From NCBI GenBank assembly GCA_944384585.1, contig CALWTY010000007.1, forward strand, positions 1 through 58,771: DNA of 58,771 nt, read 5' to 3'. This stretch comes from an uncultured Clostridia bacterium (lineage in GTDB: Bacteria > Bacillota > Clostridia > Oscillospirales > CAG-272). Under the pieces are notes generated by a model. It did not search any database and was not told the DNA's origin. It saw only the letters and a program-made list of their open reading frames with translations. Positions 9,830-19,300 of the stretch are shown here, piece by piece. Within the stretch, counting starts at the first letter, position 1, and the number at the start of each line of letters is the position of its first letter. The position numbers and the translations under genes were made by a program.

Positions 9830-10908
9830 CCGATCTGCAGGCAAGGCTGGAGGAGGCGGCGCGTTACTATGAGGGGGTGTCGGAGCAGCTTTCCCAGCCT
9901 GACGTCGCCGCAGATCAGGCGGAATTCCGCCGTCTGATGCGGGAGTACAAGCGGCTCACGCCCGTGATGGAAAAGTATCGGGAATTTCTCGGAGCAAAGC
10001 GCTCCGTCTCCGATGCCGAGGAGCTTCTGTCCTCAGGGGAGGACGAGGAGCTGTCCCGTCTTGCCGCGGAGGAGCTGCGCAGCGGCAGGGAAGCCTGTCA
10101 ACGCCTCCTTGCCGAGCTGACGGCGCTGATGCTCCCCCGTGATCCGAACGACGATAAGAATGTCGTCGTTGAGATCCGTGCCGGCGCGGGAGGGGAGGAG
10201 GCGGCACTCTTTGCCGCCTCTCTCTTCCGCATGTATTCCATGTTCGCTGCCTCCTCCGGCTATAAGCTCGATCCCGTCAGCGCCAATCAGACGGAGCTCG
10301 GCGGCTACCGGGAGATTTCCTTTCTGGTTGAAGGGGAGGGAGCGTATTCCCGCTTTCGATATGAAAGCGGTGTTCACCGCGTCCAGCGCGTCCCCGAGAC
10401 CGAATCGCAGGGCAGAATCCATACCTCAACCGTCACGGTGGCGGTGCTTCCGGAGGCGGAGGAGGTGGAGGTCGGGATCGATCCCGCCGATCTGAAGATC
10501 GAGACGATCAAAAGCTCCGGCGCAGGCGGACAGCATATCAACAAGACGGAATCAGCCATCCGGATCCTGCACAAGCCGACCGGCATCGTGGTGGAATGTC
10601 AGGACGAACGCTCGCAGTTCAAGAACCGAGACAAGGCAATGAAGATCCTCCGGAGCAAGCTCCTTGATCGAAAACGGTCGGAGCAGGACAACCGGATCGC
10701 GGCCGAGCGCCGTTCCCAGATCGGAACGGGTGACCGCAGTGAAAAAATCCGCACCTATAACTTTCCCCAAAGCCGCATGACCGATCATCGCATCGGCTAC
10801 TCCTCCTACAGTCTGGAGAGCTTTCTTGACGGGAATATCGAGGAGCTGATCGATGCGCTGGCGGCGGCGGAAGCCGCCGAACGGCTGAAAAAGACGGAAG
10901 AAACATGA
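9826..10908 (+). CDS. prfA: Peptide chain release factor 1
   Basis: A 360-residue class I release factor that reads UAA and UAG in the ribosomal A site. The GGQ motif that triggers peptidyl-tRNA hydrolysis is in GAGGQHINKTESAIR. The stop-codon recognition tripeptide is PET within RVPETESQGRIHTS, where many RF1 proteins have PAT or PVT. The start overlaps the aminopeptidase stop as ATGA, and the end overlaps the TsaC/Sua5 start the same way. A prmC methyltransferase, often adjacent, is absent here. Confidence 0.96.
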   Translation: MTDLQARLEEAARYYEGVSEQLSQPDVAADQAEFRRLMREYKRLTPVMEKYREFLGAKRSVSDAEELLSSGEDEELSRLAAEELRSGREACQRLLAELTALMLPRDPNDDKNVVVEIRAGAGGEEAALFAASLFRMYSMFAASSGYKLDPVSANQTELGGYREISFLVEGEGAYSRFRYESGVHRVQRVPETESQGRIHTSTVTVAVLPEAEEVEVGIDPADLKIETIKSSGAGGQHINKTESAIRILHKPTGIVVECQDERSQFKNRDKAMKILRSKLLDRKRSEQDNRIAAERRSQIGTGDRSEKIRTYNFPQSRMTDHRIGYSSYSLESFLDGNIEELIDALAAAEAAERLKKTEET

Positions 10909-11915
10909 ATACCATCAAGATCCATTACACCGGACGGGAATCCCTGCTTCCGGCAGCCGAGATAATCAGGGAGGGCGGCATCGTCGCCTTCCCCACCGAA
11001 ACCGTCTACGGGCTCGGAGGGAATGCCCTTGACCCCCGCGCAGCGGGAAAAATTTACGCAGCCAAGGGACGTCCCTCCGACAATCCCCTGATCGTCCATC
11101 TGGCCGACGTCGCGGACGCAGAGAAATATTGCCATACCGACCGACTTTTTTTCCGGATCGCCGAGGCTTTTATGCCGGGGCCGCTCACCGTGATTCTGCC
11201 GAAAAAGGAGCTCATCCCCGACAATGTCACGGGAGGACTCCCCACCGTCGGAATCCGCGTTCCCTCCCATCGTGTCGCAAACGAGCTGATTTCGCTGGCC
11301 GGACTTCCGATCGCCGCCCCCTCTGCCAATCTTTCCGGGAAGCCCAGCCCGACCTCCTTCTCTCATATCGAGCATGATCTTGACGGTCGGGTTGACGCTC
11401 TGATTGACGGCGGCGACTGTGAGTTCGGTGTGGAATCGACCATTATCCGCATCACGGAGGAGGAGATCGTCCTCCTGCGGCCCGGCGCCGTCACCGTCGA
11501 GATGCTGTCCCTTTTCTGCGATAAACTGACCGTCGATCGGGCCGTTACCGGGAAATTTGACGGCGTTCCCCTTGCCCCCGGCATGAAATACCGTCATTAC
11601 GCGCCCGACTGCCCCCTTACGGTGCTGGACGGTGAGAATCGTGCGGTATACGACTTCCTTGCCCGGACCTCGCGGCGGGGCGTGATCTGCTTCGACGAGG
11701 ATCTGGCGCATATCGACGGGGAATATGTTTACTCCTGCGGCCCGGTCGGGGATTCCCTGAAGCAGGCGCAGCGGCTCTTTTCCTGTCTGCGCGCCTTTGA
11801 CGGCCTCCGGGGAATCGACAGGATCTATGCGCGGATGCCCTCCCGTTCCGGGATCGGGCTGGCCGTTTTCAATCGGCTTGTCAAGGCTGCCGGCTTTGAC
11901 GTCAGAAGACTTTAA
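10905..11915 (+). CDS. L-threonylcarbamoyladenylate synthase (Sua5/YwlC type)
   Basis: Makes threonylcarbamoyl-AMP from threonine, bicarbonate and ATP for the t6A modification of tRNAs reading ANN codons. The YrdC domain occupies about residues 1-200, with the nucleotide-binding KGRPSDNPLIVHL and SANLSGKPSPTS. A C-terminal Sua5 domain follows (about 225-336), so this is the long form rather than the short TsaC form. It overlaps prfA by four bases, a common arrangement in Firmicutes. Confidence 0.93.
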   Translation: MNTIKIHYTGRESLLPAAEIIREGGIVAFPTETVYGLGGNALDPRAAGKIYAAKGRPSDNPLIVHLADVADAEKYCHTDRLFFRIAEAFMPGPLTVILPKKELIPDNVTGGLPTVGIRVPSHRVANELISLAGLPIAAPSANLSGKPSPTSFSHIEHDLDGRVDALIDGGDCEFGVESTIIRITEEEIVLLRPGAVTVEMLSLFCDKLTVDRAVTGKFDGVPLAPGMKYRHYAPDCPLTVLDGENRAVYDFLARTSRRGVICFDEDLAHIDGEYVYSCGPVGDSLKQAQRLFSCLRAFDGLRGIDRIYARMPSRSGIGLAVFNRLVKAAGFDVRRL

Positions 11916-11947
11916 ACAAAATCCATCGATCAAGTAAAGGAATGCAA

Positions 11948-14182
11948 ATGGCGAGAAAGAAAAACGCAGACAAGGCGGCGGAAGCGGCGCTCTCGGCGAC
12001 TGCCGAAATCGTCCGCCAGCCGATCACCGAGACTATTGAAAAAAATTTCATGCCCTATGCGATGAGCGTCATCGTTTCCAGAGCCATTCCCGCCATCGAC
12101 GGCTTCAAGCCCTCTCATCGGAAGCTGCTGTACACCATGTATAAGATGGGGCTTCTCACCGGCGCCAGAACCAAATCCGCAAACGTCGTCGGACAAACGA
12201 TGAAGCTCAATCCCCACGGAGATCAGGCCATTTACGCCACGCTGGTTCGTCTGACAAGGGGAAATGAGTCACTTCTCCATCCCTTTATCGATTCAAAAGG
12301 AAGCTTCGGAAAGCATTACAGCTCCGATACCGATTATTCCGCCCCCCGTTACACCGAATGCAAGCTGGACAAGCTCTGCAATGAGATTTTTGTCGGAATC
12401 GAACGGGATGCCGTCGATTTCGTCGATAACTACGACAACACCCTGAAGGAGCCGGTGCTGCTCCCCACCGCCTTCCCGAATGTGCTGGTATCCCCCAATC
12501 TCGGCGTTGCCGTCGGCATCGCCTGCTCGATCTGCTCCTTCAATCTCGCCGAAATCTGCGACGGAACGATCCTGCTGCTGAAGAATCCCGACACCGATAT
12601 CGACCGCCTCATCGACGTCATCCGCGCCCCGGATTTCCCGGGCGGCGGCAACATGATCTACGATCGTGACCGATACCGCGAAATCTTCCGCACGGGCCGG
12701 GGTTCCGTCAAGGTTCGGGCAAGATATACCTACGATAAGGATGCCAACTGCATCGACGTTCTGCAGATCCCGTATTCCACGACGATCGAGGCGATTATCC
12801 GCAAGATCACGCAATATATCAAGGAAGGGAAGCTGAAGGAGGTGGTCGATGTCCGGGACGAGATCGATCTCAACGGCTTCAAGCTCGCGATCGATCTGCG
12901 TAAGGGCGTGGATCCCGATAAGCTGATGACCAAGCTCTTCTCGATGACGCCCCTTGAGGATTCCTTCGAGTGCAATTTCAACATTCTGATTGACGGCGCG
13001 CCTCGCACCCTCGGGGTTCGGGAAATCCTCAACGAGTGGATCCGTTTCAGAACCGATTCGGTTCGGCGGGAGATGACCTTTGACCTGAACAAAAAGAAGG
13101 ATAAGCTGCATCTGCTCCTCGGCCTCGGAAAAATCCTGCTCGACATCGACAAGGCGATCCGCATCGTCCGGGAGACGGCGCTTGAAAAGGACGTCGTCCC
13201 CAACCTGATGAGCGGCTTCGGCATCGATCAGATCCAGGCGGAATATATCGCGGAAATCAAGCTGCGGAATCTCAACCGCGAATATATCATCGGCAGGATC
13301 AAGGAAATCGAAAGCCTTCAGAAGGAGATCGCGGAGCTTGAGCAGATTATCGCCTCCAATACCAGAATCCGCAGCACCATCGCCGCCCAGCTCCGGGAAA
13401 TCAAACAGAAGTACGGAAAGCCCCGCCTCACGCAGCTCATCGGCGCGGAGGAGATTGCGGAGTACAAGCAGGAAGAGTATGTCGAGAACTACAACGTCAA
13501 GCTGATCTTCACGAAGGAGGGCTATTTCAAGAAGATCACGCTGCTCTCCTACCGCGGCAACGACGAGCAGAAGCTCAAGGAGGGAGATCGCGTTCTCTCC
13601 TGTGACGACGCTGCCAACAGCGACGAGCTGCTGTTCTTCTCCGACAAGGCGCAGGTCTATAAGGCGAAAGTAAGCGATTTTGATCCGGTCAAGGCCTCCC
13701 AGCTCGGGGACTATATCCCCGCCAGGCTCGGCTTCCGGGAGGGGGAGCGTGCCGTCGCAATGCGGGCGGTCGGGGATTATTCCTCGGCGGGACACGCCGT
13801 CCTCTTCTTCGAAAACGGAAAAGGCGTCAAAATTCCGCTTTCGGCCTATGAAACCAAGACCAATCGGAAAAAACTGACCGCCGCCTATTCCGATGCAAGC
13901 GCCCCGGTCGCCATCCTCTTCGACACCGACGGAAACGGGGAGTTCCTTCTGGTCAGCGATCAGATGAAGGCGCTTGTCGTCCCGTCGTCCCTGATCCCGG
14001 AAAAGGTGACCAAGACCTCGCAGGGCGTCGCCGTCATGACGTTGAAAAAAGGAGGCAGCCTGGTTTTTGCCGACAGTCATCCCGGGCTGTATCTATCCGA
14101 CGCGAAAAAATGCCGCAAAACCAAAATTCCCTCCGCCGGCTCACCGTTGAGCGAGGAGGAGCGGAAAAAAATACCGCTTTGA
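11948..14182 (+). CDS. Type IIA topoisomerase subunit A (ParC/GyrA-like)
   Basis: A 744-residue DNA-cleaving subunit. The catalytic tyrosine is Y135 in SAPRYTECKL. The coiled-coil arm runs to about residue 480 and a beta-pinwheel-like C-terminal domain follows. No GyrA box (QRRGGKG) is present, so it is more like ParC than gyrase. The positions equal to GyrA Ser83 and Asp87 are Q93 and A97 (HGDQAIYATLV). No ParE/GyrB gene is adjacent. The MARKKN start was preferred to an ATG six bases upstream because AAAGGA is then correctly spaced. Its exact role, decatenation or another, is uncertain. Confidence 0.85.
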   Translation: MARKKNADKAAEAALSATAEIVRQPITETIEKNFMPYAMSVIVSRAIPAIDGFKPSHRKLLYTMYKMGLLTGARTKSANVVGQTMKLNPHGDQAIYATLVRLTRGNESLLHPFIDSKGSFGKHYSSDTDYSAPRYTECKLDKLCNEIFVGIERDAVDFVDNYDNTLKEPVLLPTAFPNVLVSPNLGVAVGIACSICSFNLAEICDGTILLLKNPDTDIDRLIDVIRAPDFPGGGNMIYDRDRYREIFRTGRGSVKVRARYTYDKDANCIDVLQIPYSTTIEAIIRKITQYIKEGKLKEVVDVRDEIDLNGFKLAIDLRKGVDPDKLMTKLFSMTPLEDSFECNFNILIDGAPRTLGVREILNEWIRFRTDSVRREMTFDLNKKKDKLHLLLGLGKILLDIDKAIRIVRETALEKDVVPNLMSGFGIDQIQAEYIAEIKLRNLNREYIIGRIKEIESLQKEIAELEQIIASNTRIRSTIAAQLREIKQKYGKPRLTQLIGAEEIAEYKQEEYVENYNVKLIFTKEGYFKKITLLSYRGNDEQKLKEGDRVLSCDDAANSDELLFFSDKAQVYKAKVSDFDPVKASQLGDYIPARLGFREGERAVAMRAVGDYSSAGHAVLFFENGKGVKIPLSAYETKTNRKKLTAAYSDASAPVAILFDTDGNGEFLLVSDQMKALVVPSSLIPEKVTKTSQGVAVMTLKKGGSLVFADSHPGLYLSDAKKCRKTKIPSAGSPLSEEERKKIPL

Positions 14183-14218
14183 GAAACGCCGCTGCCCGAT
14201 TCTTTTTCGGAAATACGG

Positions 14219-14247
14219 TTGATATCGGCGGCGCACTGTGATATAAT
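14219..14247 (+). promoter_or_regulatory. SigA-type promoter
   Basis: TTGATA and a perfect TATAAT separated by 17 bases, about 70 bases before the secreted-protein gene at 14316. Confidence 0.75.
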
Positions 14248-14315
14248 GAAAAAGTAACAGGATTCCGAGGCGTTTCGGCTGAGGAACGGAACGATTTGAA
14301 AGGACGGAGATTAAA

Positions 14316-14819
14316 ATGAAAAGATTGTCAAGGCTGACGACAGTTTTTGCAGTAGTGCTGGCGGCGCTGACCCTTTGCGTTTCCGCCGACGAGGTCTATT
14401 CCTCAAAAAACGACCCCCTTGTCTCCCTAAGCTATGTAAACGATGTACTCGCGCCGGAAATCGTATCGCAGGTCATGGAAAAAATCGAGGCGGAGTACGT
14501 CAAGCTCTCGGATATCAGCATAGCCTCAGCCGGCTCGTACACCAATCTGACCCTCAAAAAAGGGCAGACCCTGATGGCATCCTACGTCTGTGAGCTGATT
14601 CTTCTCAACGGCAGCGCCGTCACCGTTGTGACCTCCGCCTCCAATCTTGAGGCAGGCGCGGGTTTAAGCGATCTGACCGACGGCTCCGTCCTCAGGAACG
14701 GCAGTCCGCTGCCCGCCAACCATTATCTCGTCGTTCCGAAGGGGGACGGCAGAGGGCTTACGGTTGTCTCCGAAAAGGTCGATCTTCTGGTAAGGGGTGA
14801 GTACAATATCACAGGCTAA
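14316..14819 (+). CDS. Secreted protein of unknown function, SpoIID neighbour
   Basis: A 167-residue protein that I do not recognise by name. It starts with a clear signal peptide (MKRLSRL, then a hydrophobic stretch to about residue 23, ending VSADE). The rest is a mix of beta-strand-like segments without Cys or known motifs. An AAAGGACGGAG ribosome site precedes the ATG. It overlaps the following SpoIID-family gene by 23 bases, so the two proteins are probably made together and may act together at the cell surface. Confidence 0.75.
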   Translation: MKRLSRLTTVFAVVLAALTLCVSADEVYSSKNDPLVSLSYVNDVLAPEIVSQVMEKIEAEYVKLSDISIASAGSYTNLTLKKGQTLMASYVCELILLNGSAVTVVTSASNLEAGAGLSDLTDGSVLRNGSPLPANHYLVVPKGDGRGLTVVSEKVDLLVRGEYNITG

Positions 14820-17007
14820 ATCCGATTCCCGGAAAAACAAAAAAACCAAGCTGCGTCTGAATGCAAAATTCTGGACACGCGTGATCGTGATTCTGCTGGC
14901 GCTGACCATGCTGGCCGGCACCTGCTACTACGCGATGATCTTTCTCTTCGCAAATTCAAGGGTGGACGCGGTTTCCGCGCCGACGACCGATGATCTGCGG
15001 GTGAGAATCGCCCTCATTTACACTTCGTCGGTTACGGTTGACTTCCAGACCGTAACCGATTCCGGTTTTTCCATCGGATATAATGATTCCGGGAATCTCT
15101 TCACCGAAATGCTGACAACCGACGTTACGGCACTGAGCATTACCTGTCACCGCAATCTTCTCCGATCGGGCGACAGCTATGTCGTTGCCAAAAGCAAGGC
15201 AAATGTCTCGGTCGGCGCATATCATGTCGCAATCCGCACCGAGACCGACGAGCTGTTCGCCTTGTTGGACGAGGTTTCAGCAGCGCTCCCGCAGTATCCG
15301 GTTTTTCCCGCCTATCGCAGCGGCGTCCGTTATATCATGATCGGACAATTTACCGACAGCAGCGCAGCGGCGGCCGCGCTGCCGGAGATCCGGTCGGTTC
15401 TTGCGCCGCAGCCGGAGCCTCCCGTCAGTGAAAGCACCGCGCCGGAAACTGTGCCGGAGGAAATCTCCTCTTTCCGGGCCGATGCTCCCGCAGAGCCTGA
15501 TCAGACCTCATCGGTCAGCACCGCCGCGGGATCGGAGCCTCCCTCCGTGACAGAGCCGCCCGTCGGGACGGAGTCTCCCGCAGAGACGGAGGATCCCGTA
15601 AGTCTTGCCTTCCGGGAGGCGGTTGCCGCTGCAGCCGTTGTCGAGCCCTCCGATACGGCGGTCATGGTTATCGATTCCTCAAAGCATCGCATTCTCTGGA
15701 TTTTCGATGATCCCTCCGAGAAGTATTTTATGGGCGTCAGGGCCCGCAGGGGAGGAGCCAATACATATATCAAGGGCCGCAAAAACGGCAGCTGGTATAC
15801 CTATGACGATGTGCTGGAATGCTCGGTGCATGACAGCGACGGTGATTACGGAATCAAGGTCATCAACGTCCTGCCCCTTGAAACCTATATCGCCGGCGTG
15901 ATCCCCTATGAGATCGGGAACAGCTGGCCGCTTGAGACGCAAAAGGCCTTTGCCATCGCCGTCCGATCTTATGCCGTCTCTCATCTCGGCCGCCACAAAA
16001 GCTCCTACAATGCCGATCTCTGCTGTACCGCCAATTGCCAGGTCTACAAGGGCTTCGGATCGACCAACGCAAAGGTCCGACAGGCCGTAGAGGAGACCCG
16101 GGGAATGATCGCCGTCTATAACGGCAAAATCTGCGAGACCTATTATTCCTCCAGCACCGGGGGATGTACTGCCAACGTCTCGGAGGTGTGGGGAAGCAAT
16201 CAGAGCTACTACGGCTATCTTGTCGCCGTTGCCACGCCGTGGGAACGCTACACGCAGTACGGAAACGGAAGCTGGACCTCGACTGCCACGGGCGCACAGA
16301 TCTATGAGACGCTGAAAGGGAAAGGCTATACGGCACTGAAGGGGCCCGTCACCAAAATCGAACTGACTTACGGTAAAAATTCCACCTATGTCAACCAAGC
16401 AACCTTTTACGATGCGTCGGGGAACAAGCAGACGATCAGCCGTATCAGCAAGGTCAAATCGGCGCTTTCCCCCTATCTGAAAAGCGGAAATTTTGTGGTC
16501 GGTAAGGCGGGGGAGACCATCACCCGGACCAATTACACCATGCTCGGCTTTGGAGGGACTTCGGAAGGGAACGCGGAGGGACTTACGATCCTCACCAATC
16601 CCTTCCGGCACACCATCCACGGGAAGCAGACCCTTTCGGTGCTGACCGCAGACGGCATGAAGAGCTTCGCGGACAGCAGTTCGGAAAAGGTCGCCACCGC
16701 CTCCGGCATTCTGGATTTCAATCTCTCGCTTGCGCTTGACAATCAATACTATCCCACCGTAACCGGTGTGGGCGGGCAGCAGCTCCCCGACATTCTCAAT
16801 CTCGACCCCATCGTTGAAACCGAGACCCTGAAGGCGGAAGGGCCGAGCGGCAGCTTCGTCTTTATCGGCAGAGGCTGGGGGCACGGCGTCGGCCTGAGCC
16901 AATGGGGAATCAAGGATCTCGGAGATCTCGGCTATGACTATCAGACCATTTTCAAGGCGTATTACACGGGATCTGAGATCGTTCCGTATACCGAATATAT
17001 CAAATGA
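14797..17007 (+). CDS. SpoIID-family membrane-anchored protein, GTG start
   Basis: A 736-residue protein with one N-terminal membrane anchor (about residues 27-51). A roughly 150-residue region that could be SPOR-like follows (YVVAKSKANVSVGAYHVAI, then YIMIGQF). A Pro/Glu/Thr-rich linker runs at about 205-265. The C-terminal half is SpoIID-like, with VLPLETYIAGVIPYEIGNSW, ETQKAFAIAVRSYA, TGGCTANVSEVWG and a terminal GRGWGHGVGLSQWG. SpoIID is a lytic transglycosylase acting on denuded glycan; the Glu in PYEIG sits where its catalytic Glu is expected. An extra block of about 100 residues interrupts the domain near 580-680. The GTG start is tentative; its ribosome site is poor. Confidence 0.85.
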   Translation: MSTISQAKSDSRKNKKTKLRLNAKFWTRVIVILLALTMLAGTCYYAMIFLFANSRVDAVSAPTTDDLRVRIALIYTSSVTVDFQTVTDSGFSIGYNDSGNLFTEMLTTDVTALSITCHRNLLRSGDSYVVAKSKANVSVGAYHVAIRTETDELFALLDEVSAALPQYPVFPAYRSGVRYIMIGQFTDSSAAAAALPEIRSVLAPQPEPPVSESTAPETVPEEISSFRADAPAEPDQTSSVSTAAGSEPPSVTEPPVGTESPAETEDPVSLAFREAVAAAAVVEPSDTAVMVIDSSKHRILWIFDDPSEKYFMGVRARRGGANTYIKGRKNGSWYTYDDVLECSVHDSDGDYGIKVINVLPLETYIAGVIPYEIGNSWPLETQKAFAIAVRSYAVSHLGRHKSSYNADLCCTANCQVYKGFGSTNAKVRQAVEETRGMIAVYNGKICETYYSSSTGGCTANVSEVWGSNQSYYGYLVAVATPWERYTQYGNGSWTSTATGAQIYETLKGKGYTALKGPVTKIELTYGKNSTYVNQATFYDASGNKQTISRISKVKSALSPYLKSGNFVVGKAGETITRTNYTMLGFGGTSEGNAEGLTILTNPFRHTIHGKQTLSVLTADGMKSFADSSSEKVATASGILDFNLSLALDNQYYPTVTGVGGQQLPDILNLDPIVETETLKAEGPSGSFVFIGRGWGHGVGLSQWGIKDLGDLGYDYQTIFKAYYTGSEIVPYTEYIK

Positions 17008-17030
17008 CTGAAATCACAAGAGGTTAACAG

Positions 17031-17876
17031 ATGTTTTTGATCAAGGAAAAGAAAATACTGAATCAGAATACCGTCTCGATGACGGTGGAAGCCCCCAGGA
17101 TCGCGGCCAAGGCCAGACCCGGGCAGTTTGTCATCCTGCGCGGAGATGAAAAAGGGGAGCGCGTGCCTCTCACCATCGCAGGCTACGATCCCGCCGCCGG
17201 AACCGTGACGGTGATCTTCCAGGCGGTTGGCGCCTCCACGACGAAGCTGGCGGAGCTGCCGGAGGGCGGAATGCTCTGTGATATCGTCGGTCCTCTCGGC
17301 CGTGCCTCCGAGCTTGACGGGATCAAGCGGGCGGCGGTCATCGGAGGAGGCCTTGGCTGCGCCATCGCCTATCCGCAGGCAAAGTACCTGCACGACATCG
17401 GCGCATCGGTCGATATCGTCGCCGGCTTCCGAAACATGGATATTATCATCCTGGAGGAGGAGATGAAGGCGGCCTGTGACCGTCTGACGATCCTGACCGA
17501 CGACGGCTCAAACGGACGCAAAGGGCTTGTTACCGACGGGCTGAAGGAGCTGCTGGACGGCGGCGCAAAATATGACGTCGTCATCGTGATCGGGCCTCCC
17601 ATTATGATGAAATTCGTCTGCAAGCTCACGAAGGAATACGGAATCCCGACGGTGGTGAGCATGAACCCGATCATGATCGACGGCACCGGGATGTGCGGCG
17701 GCTGTCGTGTCTCGGTCGGCGGGGAAATGAAGTTTGCCTGCGTAGACGGCCCTGACTTTGACGGTCATCAGGTCGATTTCGACGAGCTTATGAAACGTAA
17801 TACCATGTATCGCGACGAGGAGCAGCACGACTGCAACCTCCTCCGTGCCGCAAAGGAGCTGGAACACCATGCCTAA
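17031..17876 (+). CDS. nfnA: NfnA-like FAD/NAD-binding subunit
   Basis: A 281-residue ferredoxin-NADP reductase-like protein. An N-terminal FAD-binding barrel carries ERVPLTIAGYD, followed by an NAD(P)-binding domain with IGGGLGCAIAYPQAKYL. The C-terminal cysteines in MCGGCRVSVGGEMKFAC hold a [2Fe-2S] cluster, as in dihydroorotate dehydrogenase electron-transfer subunits. Followed directly by the GltA/NfnB-like subunit, it makes up NADH-dependent reduced ferredoxin:NADP+ oxidoreductase, which balances ferredoxin, NADH and NADPH by electron bifurcation. A sulfide dehydrogenase reading of the same pair is possible. Confidence 0.87.
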   Translation: MFLIKEKKILNQNTVSMTVEAPRIAAKARPGQFVILRGDEKGERVPLTIAGYDPAAGTVTVIFQAVGASTTKLAELPEGGMLCDIVGPLGRASELDGIKRAAVIGGGLGCAIAYPQAKYLHDIGASVDIVAGFRNMDIIILEEEMKAACDRLTILTDDGSNGRKGLVTDGLKELLDGGAKYDVVIVIGPPIMMKFVCKLTKEYGIPTVVSMNPIMIDGTGMCGGCRVSVGGEMKFACVDGPDFDGHQVDFDELMKRNTMYRDEEQHDCNLLRAAKELEHHA

Positions 17877-19266
17877 TATGCAGATGAACAAAACCCCGAT
17901 GAAGGAGCAGGCGCCGGAAATCAGAAGGACGAATTGGCTTGAGGTCGCCTGCGGTTATACCCCCGAGGAAGCGGTCAGCGAGGCGCAGAGATGCCTGAAC
18001 TGTAAGAATATGCCTTGCGTGAACGGTTGCCCCGTTCAGGTCAGAATCCCCGAATTCATCTCTCATGTTGCCAAGGGCGACTTTGAAGGCGCATATGCCG
18101 TGATCCGGGAGACCAACGCGCTTCCTGCCGTCTGCGGGCGCGTATGTCCGCAGGAGACGCAGTGCGAGAGCAAATGCGTTCGCGGAATCAAAGGCGAAAG
18201 CGTCGGTATCGGCCGTCTGGAGCGCTTTTGCGCCGATTACTGCGCCGATAAGCGCCCCGCCCCCGAGAAGGCTGCGCCGAAGGGCAAGAAGGTTGCGGTG
18301 GTCGGATCCGGACCTTCCGGTCTGACCTGTGCCGCCGATCTTGCCAAGCGCGGCTATGACGTGACGGTCTTCGAGGCGCTTCACACCGCCGGCGGCGTGC
18401 TGGTCTACGGAATTCCGGAATTCCGTCTTCCCAAATCGATCGTCTCCGAAGAGGTCGGGGAGCTTGAGAAGCTCGGCGTTAAAATCGAGACTGACGTGGT
18501 GGTCGGACGCACCGAAACGGTCGACGAGCTTTTTGACGAGGGCTTTGAGGCTGTCTTCATCGGAAGCGGCGCGGGTCTGCCCCGCTTCATGGGAATCCCC
18601 GGCGAGGACGGCAACGGCGTGTATTCCGCAAACGAATTCCTGACGCGGATCAATTTGATGAAGGCCTATCGCGACGACTATGCCACCCCGATCAAGCATC
18701 ACCGCAGAGTAGCGGTCGTCGGAGGCGGCAATGTGGCAATGGACGCCGCCAGATGCGCCGCAAGACTCGGTGCGGAAAAGGTTTACATCGTATACCGCCG
18801 CGGAGAGGCGGAGCTCCCCGCCCGCCGCGAAGAGGTTCATCACGCCAAGGAGGAGGGAATCGAGTTCTGTCTTTTGACCAATCCCACCTCGATCAATACC
18901 GACGAAAAGGGAAGAGTCAGCTCCGTCACCTGCGTCCGTATGGAGCTGGGAGAACCCGACGCCTCGGGACGCAGACGCCCCGTCGCCGTCGCAGGATCGG
19001 AGTTCGATATCGAGGTTGACGCCGTCGTCATCGCGGTCGGCACGGCACCGAATCCCTTGATCCGAATGACGACGGAAGGGCTTGAGACCAACCGCCACGG
19101 ATGTATCGTAACGGAGGAGGACGGTGTTACCACCACAAGAAGCGGCGTATATGCAGGAGGCGACGCTGTCACCGGAGCGGCGACCGTCATTCTTGCAATG
19201 GGAGCGGGACGTACCGCCGCGCGCCGGATCGACGAGTTCCTCAGCGGCGGAAAATCGGCGGACTGA
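17869..19266 (+). CDS. nfnB: NfnB / NADPH-dependent glutamate synthase-like subunit
   Basis: A 465-residue flavoprotein. The N-terminal cluster-binding region has CLNCKNMPCVNGCPV and VCPQETQCESKC, which hold two [4Fe-4S] clusters. The FAD motif GSGPSGLTCAADLA and the NADP motif GGGNVAMDAA follow, ending with GDAVTGAATVILAMGAGR. Alone it looks like the small subunit of glutamate synthase, but no large subunit (gltB) is near; next to NfnA it is better read as NfnB. The start at 17869 overlaps the nfnA stop by 8 bases, with AAAGGAG 10 bases upstream. Confidence 0.88.
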   Translation: MPNMQMNKTPMKEQAPEIRRTNWLEVACGYTPEEAVSEAQRCLNCKNMPCVNGCPVQVRIPEFISHVAKGDFEGAYAVIRETNALPAVCGRVCPQETQCESKCVRGIKGESVGIGRLERFCADYCADKRPAPEKAAPKGKKVAVVGSGPSGLTCAADLAKRGYDVTVFEALHTAGGVLVYGIPEFRLPKSIVSEEVGELEKLGVKIETDVVVGRTETVDELFDEGFEAVFIGSGAGLPRFMGIPGEDGNGVYSANEFLTRINLMKAYRDDYATPIKHHRRVAVVGGGNVAMDAARCAARLGAEKVYIVYRRGEAELPARREEVHHAKEEGIEFCLLTNPTSINTDEKGRVSSVTCVRMELGEPDASGRRRPVAVAGSEFDIEVDAVVIAVGTAPNPLIRMTTEGLETNRHGCIVTEEDGVTTTRSGVYAGGDAVTGAATVILAMGAGRTAARRIDEFLSGGKSAD

Positions 19267-19300
19267 TCGCCGTATTCCTTGATCTGAAGGGGTTTTTCCA

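Noticed and set aside
8396..9844. 482-codon frame antisense to the M18 aminopeptidase
   Set aside because: Same reason: no domain, no ribosome site, and it runs through a sense gene with full metal-site motifs.
12293..14080. 595-codon open frame antisense to the topoisomerase gene
   Set aside because: Shadow of the real gene in G+C-rich DNA; low-complexity Asp/Gly/Leu-rich translation without motifs.
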